A DNA stretch of 64,000 bases from Diplonema japonicum (taxonomy: Eukaryota; Euglenozoa; Diplonemea; Diplonemida; Diplonemidae): positions 62,001 through 126,000 of the forward strand of contig OZ025744.1 in NCBI GenBank assembly GCA_964019335.1, written 5' to 3'. Shown here piece after piece: positions 58,606 to 64,000 of the stretch (position 1 is its first letter; every line of letters begins with the position of its first letter). A program made the translations under genes and the position numbers. The notes beneath the pieces are model-generated. The model had not been told where the DNA came from. It worked only from the letters and a program-made list of their open reading frames with translations, and did not search any database.

Positions 58606-59340
58606 GCGATGTTTAAGGGCAAATCCCACTTGAGGGGGGGGGTGGGGGTCTATCTCTTGATGCTTCCTTTTTGGAGCCTCGCTTTCGTTCCGATAGCGGA
58701 TACCAGTGTCTTTCGCAGACGGTTGATGCGGTCTTTCTTCAGGTTGGTCTTCAGCTCTCTTAGCCTGTCCTGGGTTTCTCCTGAGGCGAAGATCGGTCTC
58801 CTTGCAAAGCCTATCGCTGCCTTCCCTCCTATTGTCATGAGGGACTTCACTCTCATTTTGCCCTTCGCTGGGAAAGGCCTCTTCCTCCCTTGTATCGTGC
58901 ACCTGTCGTTCATCTTTTCGATCAATTTCTTGATCCTTCGTGCCTTTTCCACCTGCGTCATCCCCAGCGATCTACGTGTTGTCGCTTCAAAGTCTAGGGC
59001 CAACTCCACCGCCGTCACCTCCGACGTCGTGTCTCCTTCAACCCATCTTAGCTCCGACATCCACTTCAACAGCGACTCCGCGCACATCTGTAGTACACCC
59101 CCACCACTTTCCGTTCCCATGGCAGTTCTCCTCCAATATCTTCCACTTGCTCGCTTCGCTACTATCAACGCCAGGTACCTCTGCAACCTCTCCAGGTGTG
59201 TAAATCCGTACCCCCTCGGCAAGATCCCGTGTAGTTCCAGGTAGAGAGGCCAACCCGACCTGTCGCGCAGCGGTTCCAACCCGTCCCTCGCCAGCTCTTC
59301 CTGCGCAAGTGGGCATTCGTACAGCTGGTGCCGTAGCAAA
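58602..59340 (-). mobile_element. 5'-truncated copy of the non-LTR retroelement
   Basis: Covers the C-terminal 229 codons (58650-59339) beginning inside the zinc finger (LLRHQLYECP) and ending KGSIKR-stop, plus the 3' tail. It matches 21912-22700 with moderate divergence (for example IGGKAAIGFARRPIFAS against IGGKAAIGFSRRPIFATR). A short A/T-run borders both sides. It lies just downstream of the small LRR gene (stop at 59367), in the same orientation. Confidence 0.85.
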
Positions 59341-59366
59341 AAAAAAAAAAAAAAAAGAAAAAACCC

Positions 59367-59849
59367 CTACACTTTCTTGACCTTTTTATTTATGTTGATC
59401 TGAAGCTCCCTGTTTATTTGGTTGCAGATTTTGTCCGGGATCTTATTGTCGTTGGGTATGCCGGGGGTGTTAAGCTCAATGACTAGAACCTTTCTATTTT
59501 GCCTCGCGAGTTTCAACAATTCCTTGCCGCTGTCGATGTAAAGACGGTTGTTGTTAAGCCGCAGCGTGGTGAGGGAGGGGTGGACGAGCAGCACGTCCAC
59601 AAGCTCCAGTATATTTTCGGTTGACAGAAAATTGTTGGACAAGTCTATCTCCTCCACATTATCCAGGCAGCGCAGTGTGTCCACAAAACACAAGAAGCCA
59701 TGCTCCGTCCCGACGTAGTTGTTGCTGAGGTCCAAAACCTTCGTGTGCAAGCCCCCTATTCCCAGCATCGAGGCCAGTTTTGTATTTGCTTTTATACCGT
59801 GTTTGTGGCAGTTTGTCAGATAAACGTGTTGCGGGTTGACAGGTGCCAT
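59367..59849 (-). CDS. Small leucine-rich-repeat protein
   Basis: A 160-residue protein. About three LRRs are visible (VLDLSNNYVGTEHGF, VEEIDLSNNFLSTENI, TLRLNNNRLYIDSGK), flanked by short caps. The basic C-terminus ends INKKVKKV. No other domain, signal peptide or membrane helix. The start MAPVNPQHV is chosen; the frame upstream is basic low-complexity. A retroelement fragment follows 26 bp after the stop codon. Function unknown, probably a small protein-binding scaffold. Confidence 0.7.
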   Translation of the reverse strand: MAPVNPQHVYLTNCHKHGIKANTKLASMLGIGGLHTKVLDLSNNYVGTEHGFLCFVDTLRCLDNVEEIDLSNNFLSTENILELVDVLLVHPSLTTLRLNNNRLYIDSGKELLKLARQNRKVLVIELNTPGIPNDNKIPDKICNQINRELQININKKVKKV

Positions 59850-59894
59850 GTTGCCGGCTTTCTTTTTTTCTTCTCCCTCCCCCCTTCCCCCCAC

Positions 59895-59937
59895 AATCTG
59901 TCATGAAGTTTAAAAAAAAAAAAAAAAAGATCGTTTG

Positions 59938-59980
<43 letters not shown>

Positions 59981-60127
59981 AAGAAGAAAAAATACCTCAC
60001 AATTTTCTTTTTTTTTTTTCGAAACGCTTTCGAGCCGCTTTTTTTTGTGATTCTTTTTTTTTTTTTTTTTTTTTTTTTGTAGCAGCTCCGAGAGGGGGGG
60101 GGGGAAAAAAGAAAACCATTACCCATA
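59895..60127. other. Intergenic, homopolymer tracts
   Basis: Contains an A-run of about 39 nt (59940-59978) and T-runs near 60010-60078. No gene. Confidence 0.4.
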
Positions 60128-60934
60128 TCATGTACCAAATCCTTTTGTGAGAATTTTACCAACCAGGTCGGTGCCCCCGGTCTCCTTCACACCGCCGTTT
60201 TCAAACACATGGACATGCGTTGGGCGGACATGGTGGAGGACCGATGCGGCGTGGGTGACAAGTACGAGCGAGAGATCTTTCGCCGATTTTAGGTATTTCT
60301 GAAGTGCGATGCCTACTTTCTTTGTAGCGTCAACGTCAAGGCCGGAGTCTGGCTCATCGAGGATGGCAAGCTTGGGCTTCAGCACAAGGAGGTGGAAAAT
60401 TTCGTTGAGCTTTCGTTCTCCTCCCGAGAAGCCTGCGTTTAAAGGACCGTTCACCAACAGCTTGCCCTTTTTTGATTCTCGTTTTATGTCCAACATCTCT
60501 AAGGCATCATCAATACGTGCCTCAAAGTCCAAAACAGACAGAATTTTCCCGTCTTTTTCAGTTTTATACCGCTCGGTCAGTGCGTGAAAGAGGAATTCTC
60601 GGTTTGGGAGGCCGGGGATTTCTATTGGTGTTTGCTGCCCCACGAACAAACCGTTTCTAGCCCGTTCTTCGGGGTCTCCTGCAGTCTTCCCCATGAATTT
60701 CACGGTGCCCTCTGTCTTAAGCCCTGGGTCGCCACCCACGGCCTTCACAAAGGAGCTTTTCCCGCACCCGTTGGGGCCCATTACGACGTGGACCTCGCCC
60801 CCGCCGACACGCATAGAGACGGAGTTCAATATTTTCTTCCCTTCAACCGTGCAAACCTTCAATTTTTCAACGTTCAACAGTGGTATCGTAGAGTTCGCCG
60901 CCTTGCTCGGACCTGATGCAGGTATGGCAGCCAT
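60128..60934 (-). CDS. sufC: SufC, Fe-S cluster assembly ABC-type ATPase
   Basis: A 268-residue protein. Motifs in order: Walker A GPNGCGKSSF, Q-loop region FVGQQTPIEIPGLPN, signature FSGGERKLNEI, Walker B LAILDEPDSGLDVDA and H-loop LVTHAA. The text LNEIFHLLVLKPKLAILDEP is SufC-like (bacterial: KRNEILQM...LDEIDSGLD). SufC drives the SufBCD scaffold that builds Fe-S clusters. The N-terminus is only about 20 residues long before the ABC domain and has no evident plastid or mitochondrial presequence. Start MAAIPASGPSKAANS follows an A-rich leader. In eukaryotes SUF is usually plastidial; a cytosolic version is known in oxymonads and some anaerobes. Confidence 0.88.
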   Translation of the reverse strand: MAAIPASGPSKAANSTIPLLNVEKLKVCTVEGKKILNSVSMRVGGGEVHVVMGPNGCGKSSFVKAVGGDPGLKTEGTVKFMGKTAGDPEERARNGLFVGQQTPIEIPGLPNREFLFHALTERYKTEKDGKILSVLDFEARIDDALEMLDIKRESKKGKLLVNGPLNAGFSGGERKLNEIFHLLVLKPKLAILDEPDSGLDVDATKKVGIALQKYLKSAKDLSLVLVTHAASVLHHVRPTHVHVFENGGVKETGGTDLVGKILTKGFGT

Positions 60935-61095
60935 CTTTTTTTTTTTTCTTTCCCCTCTCCCCCCTTCCTGACCCAAGATAACTTTTTTTTTTAAGAAGAT
61001 GTGTTTCACTATGGGGGGAGAAGAAAAAAAAATTTTTTTCCCCCTCCTTTTTTTTATATTTTTTTTTTATTTATTTTTTTTTTTTTTTTTTAAAT

Positions 61096-62664
61096 TCACC
61101 CTCTCAAAATTCTTCCCAAGCACGCAGCGACGTAAGGCAGCAACAGGAACCTATAGAACACCCACGGGATGGACGTCAGCAGTTCGGGATGCGGGACCGC
61201 AACGTAAATAACCGGCAAAAGCGACAGCACGAGCACGGTTTTGAACAACCTCCCACCGACGGACCCACAAGGCCGGGCAACGTTCGACAAAAACGCCACT
61301 ACAGGCGAGGCGAACAGCGCCAACGGGCAGTAGTGCACGGTGCAGCTCGCGATAAATATTGTCGACACCCAAGTAAACCCGAAGTGAAGCGGCACAAACA
61401 CGCCTTTAGGTATGATGAACGCCACGGGAATCACCGCAATTAGGTGGAAACCGCTCAAAAAAGCGAGTAAAATACCGAACCCGACACGATACGGCTGTTC
61501 ATCTACAGAAAAGCTGGACGCGACGGAGGACGCGATCCCAATCCAGATTACGGCCTGCACGGTGTCGTAGTCCACAAAATGGTTGTTGTTCGTGTAGAAG
61601 TAGATCCAAAAAGATTGGTGCAACCGTTCGCAGAGATTGTTCATACCCCTCAGGATCCCGACGATAACAGCGGAGGTTTCCAGTATATTATCGTGGGAAT
61701 TACCGGTGTTCCCTTCGCCTTTCAGTGTTACAGCGTGTACCCCAACATCACGTAGAGAAGTATGCACCGCTCCTTCTGAACACAACGCGGCATGGCAATA
61801 TCCCCAAAACGACCAAAAATTGTTCCAAAGCTCCTTTGCAGAACCCGTTCGTGGGTTGGGAAGAACGGCGACCATCAAATTCCACAAAAATCCCCATTCG
61901 TCTTCTGGGTACACGGGAAGACGCTTCTCACCTCCTTGAAAAACAGTGTACGCGGACTTATTCTTGAATAAAGCAGAGACGGAATTGACCAGATCCATGT
62001 TCGGCTGGTACGCATTTGTAGATAGGGTTTGTAAATGGGTGATCGAGTGTTGGTGATTTGAATTGTGATAATCCAACGCAATACAAGCTTTAATGAAACC
62101 AGTATTAAGATGGAATTCACGACCGGACGTTTCTGTGAGATATTTCGAGAAGTTTTCAACGCCGGTTCTGTAGGATTCCCCGCCTACAACCACCAGATAA
62201 ACATCCAGACCTAGATATGCTTCGCCGGAAACCTTTGCGAGGATTTCAAGAGACAGAGAGAGGGATACTGTGTCTCTCCACCACACGGTTATGAGAAACG
62301 CGGAGCTGCCGAAGCCCCGGTCTGATTCCACTTTGATTATTCTGTTTTTTGTGCCGTTTTGTACTTCTAAAAGCCCGCCCTTGATCCTGGTTTTTACGAA
62401 GGATTCTGTTAGTTCGCCCCATCCGTTTTCCCCTGCTTTTTTTAACTCTTCTGCGACAGACAGCACCCTCGCCACGTCCTGGCGGACGATGGGGTTCCTC
62501 GTGCCGCCTATCATCAGCGAATTCTCGGAGAAGTACGTCCCCCTGGAAAAATTCAAAGGGAGCAACACTGTTCCCGCCACGCTTGCGGCGCATAGGAGCA
62601 GCGCAATGGTTTTGATGTGCTTTATGAGGATGCTGAATAGAATCTTTTTGAGTCCGAGGCCCAT
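61096..62664 (-). CDS. GAA1: GPI transamidase subunit GAA1
   Basis: A 522-residue multi-pass membrane protein. An N-terminal membrane helix (IKTIALLLCAASVAGTVLLP) leads to a lumenal domain, then about five or six helices in the C-terminal half (VQAVIWIGIASSVASSF, ILLAFLSGFHLIAVIPVAFI, FVPLHFGFTWVSTIFIASCT). Family landmarks are GVENFSKYL, the segment ALCSEGAVHTSLRDVGVHAV with TLKGEG, and the signature MNNLCERLHQSFWIYFY. GAA1 presents precursor proteins to the transamidase that attaches GPI anchors in the ER, so this organism makes GPI-anchored proteins. Start MGLGLKKILF follows a run of about 12 A. Confidence 0.9.
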   Translation of the reverse strand: MGLGLKKILFSILIKHIKTIALLLCAASVAGTVLLPLNFSRGTYFSENSLMIGGTRNPIVRQDVARVLSVAEELKKAGENGWGELTESFVKTRIKGGLLEVQNGTKNRIIKVESDRGFGSSAFLITVWWRDTVSLSLSLEILAKVSGEAYLGLDVYLVVVGGESYRTGVENFSKYLTETSGREFHLNTGFIKACIALDYHNSNHQHSITHLQTLSTNAYQPNMDLVNSVSALFKNKSAYTVFQGGEKRLPVYPEDEWGFLWNLMVAVLPNPRTGSAKELWNNFWSFWGYCHAALCSEGAVHTSLRDVGVHAVTLKGEGNTGNSHDNILETSAVIVGILRGMNNLCERLHQSFWIYFYTNNNHFVDYDTVQAVIWIGIASSVASSFSVDEQPYRVGFGILLAFLSGFHLIAVIPVAFIIPKGVFVPLHFGFTWVSTIFIASCTVHYCPLALFASPVVAFLSNVARPCGSVGGRLFKTVLVLSLLPVIYVAVPHPELLTSIPWVFYRFLLLPYVAACLGRILRG

Positions 62665-63047
62665 TTTTTTTTTTTTTACACCACTTTTTTTTTTTTCCTA
62701 TTTTGTAATGGGAGGTTTTTTTTTGGGGGGGGGGAGACGGAATATAAAAATAAATAAAATAAAATAAGAAACATTGCTTTCACGAAAGTGGGGGGGGGGG
62801 GGTGGAGGGCAAAAAATTAAATAATAGCCTCCCCTCCCATATTTTGCAGATGAAAAAAAAAAGAAAAAGAAATAGGTGCCTTTTTTTTTTCCTGCAGGGG
62901 TTTCACCCTGTCATTTTCTTCTTCTTCATGTGGCTCGCTTTTTGTTTTAGATATTTCTTTCTTCTATTTATGCACCCCCCCCATTTTTTTTCCTCTTTGC
63001 GGTTGAGCCTCATGTGAAGGCACGCTTTAGCACAGTAGCTGGAAGGG

Positions 63048-63078
<31 letters not shown>

Positions 63079-63155
63079 AAGAGGACTGGCCATTTTTCTA
63101 TTATTCTCAGGCCCTTTTTTTCTTCTTCTTCTTCTTCCCTGTTTGTTTTTTTTTT
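62665..63155. other. Intergenic, homopolymer tracts
   Basis: GAA1 leader plus mixed T/G-rich sequence, with a GA microsatellite near 63048-63067. No gene. Confidence 0.4.
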
Positions 63156-63732
63156 TTTATTTCACTCTTCGTCATTTTCTTCACTCACTAGGGGCCTCAT
63201 TATTTAACGCGAAATGGCCATTATTTAACGCGAAACGGCCATTATTTAACGCGAAATCGCCATTATTTAACTAGTTAAATAATGAGATTTTGCAGTTAAA
63301 TAATGGCCCTTCAGAGTGAAAAAATGGGTCTTGTCGTGGAAAAAAATGCACCCAACCCCTTGAAAAAATTTTTTGGGGTGGGGGTATTTTGACTATTTTT
63401 GGCCATCTGAGGCCATTCCAGCCCTTAAAAGTGGGAATAAGTGCCTTACTTCCCCTTTAAATGCCACGGCGAAATAGCTACCCTGTATTACCTTAGGAAA
63501 ATCCCCAAAAAGCTGACCTGCGTGAAAAAAAACAGCAGTGAAAGCAGTGAAGAGTGAGTGACTCAAATGACGAAGAGTGAAATAAAACGACTTACTTGCC
63601 GCCAAATGAGCCATTATTTAACACTCGTTACCCGTTTTTTTGCACTCGGGCCCTGCGGGCCCTCGTGCAAAAAATTCGGGAACTCGAGTTAAATAATGAC
63701 TCATTATTTGTTGGCAATAAATAGTTATTTTT
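63156..63732. mobile_element. 577-bp MITE-like element, copy 2
   Basis: Near-identical to 11605-12183 in the same orientation: same inverted ends TTTATTTCACTCTTCGTCAT / ATGACGAAGAGTGAAATAAA, same tandem CATTATTTAACGCGAAA units, the GGGCCCTGCGGGCCC-centred hairpin, and the terminus AATAAATAGTTATTTTT. Only a few base differences are visible (for example CATTGTTTAAC versus CATTATTTAAC). Confidence 0.85.
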
Positions 63733-64000
63733 CTCTTTCTTTTTTCTTTTTTTTTTCTGTTGCCTCACAATATTTTTTTTTTAAGACTTTTTTTTTCAGT
63801 GTGCAGGAGGGCTGCTCGCTACTAAAAGGGGAAAAAAAGAGTTGGTTTTTTAGATTTTTTTTTTTTTTTGCACGGTATAAACCTTGGGGATAAATACTGC
63901 ATGTTGCCACTCCTCTTTTTTTCTCATAACAATAAACTAAGCAGTACTTTAAGAAATAAAAAAAAAAAAAAAAAAAAAAAAAAACACCATTCGATCACCG
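63733..64000. other. Window edge, nothing recognised
   Basis: T-rich mixed sequence with a distant copy of the hairpin-repeat core (TTTCAGTGTGCAGGAGGGCTGCTC near 63794, in two parts). Ends in an A-run. Confidence 0.4.

Overview
The window is nuclear DNA of a protist-like eukaryote. About 28 protein genes are recognisable (POLD2, a condensin CAP-G subunit, a longin R-SNARE, a TBC Rab-GAP, GAA1, WD40/EF-hand and LRR proteins). Coding DNA is of balanced composition and uses the standard stop codons. Intergenic DNA is dominated by long A, T and G/C homopolymers. Every protein gene lies on the minus strand, so transcription runs from high to low coordinates across the full 64 kb. Several gene pairs are separated by only about 35-120 nt holding a pyrimidine tract and an AG. 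This is the layout of a polycistronic, trans-spliced cluster, as in Euglenozoa (kinetoplastids, diplonemids) or dinoflagellate relatives. Short cis-introns argue against an ordinary trypanosomatid. I cannot name the species; no spliced-leader, tRNA or rRNA gene was seen.

Layout, left to right (genes read right to left): a WD40 protein (0.35-4.1 kb); a degenerate tyrosine-recombinase element plus a foldback repeat (4.5-5.7 kb); an LRR protein and a sialidase (5.7-9.4 kb); a repeat-rich zone with a retroelement relic, a terminal-inverted-repeat element and a 577-bp MITE-like element (9.6-12.2 kb); small membrane and basic proteins, two tandem ubiquitin-like/LRR genes, a tail-anchored nucleoredoxin and condensin (12.2-21.4 kb); a frameshifted non-LTR retrotransposon (21.9-25.1 kb); a third ubiquitin-like/LRR gene, a four-exon EF-hand gene and POLD2 (25.2-30.7 kb); ankyrin, basic helical and PH/ubiquitin-like scaffold proteins (31.3-38 kb); a gene-poor gap; a PLAT-like secreted protein, a PH-like protein, a GNAT, a TBC protein and a SAM-WW protein (39.8-48.1 kb); a 2037-residue membrane protein with Cys-rich and Calx-beta-like repeats (48.9-55 kb); an R-SNARE, a DJ-1/Hsp31 protein, a 5'-truncated retroelement copy, a small LRR protein, SufC and GAA1 (56-62.7 kb); and a second copy of the 577-bp element (63.2-63.7 kb).

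The genes do not form one pathway; they are a housekeeping and hypothetical mixture, as expected of a directional cluster. Most unusual are the gene-structure signals. Cis-introns are tiny (35-69 nt), usually begin GTATG, and two have nearly the same make-up: a short 5' part, then TTT, then a run of 24-25 A ending in G. Most start codons are also preceded by an A-rich or pure-A leader (55 A in front of the TBC gene). The mobile DNA includes foldback elements that share a terminal motif and sit at gene 3' ends, and retroelement fragments lying just downstream of stop codons.
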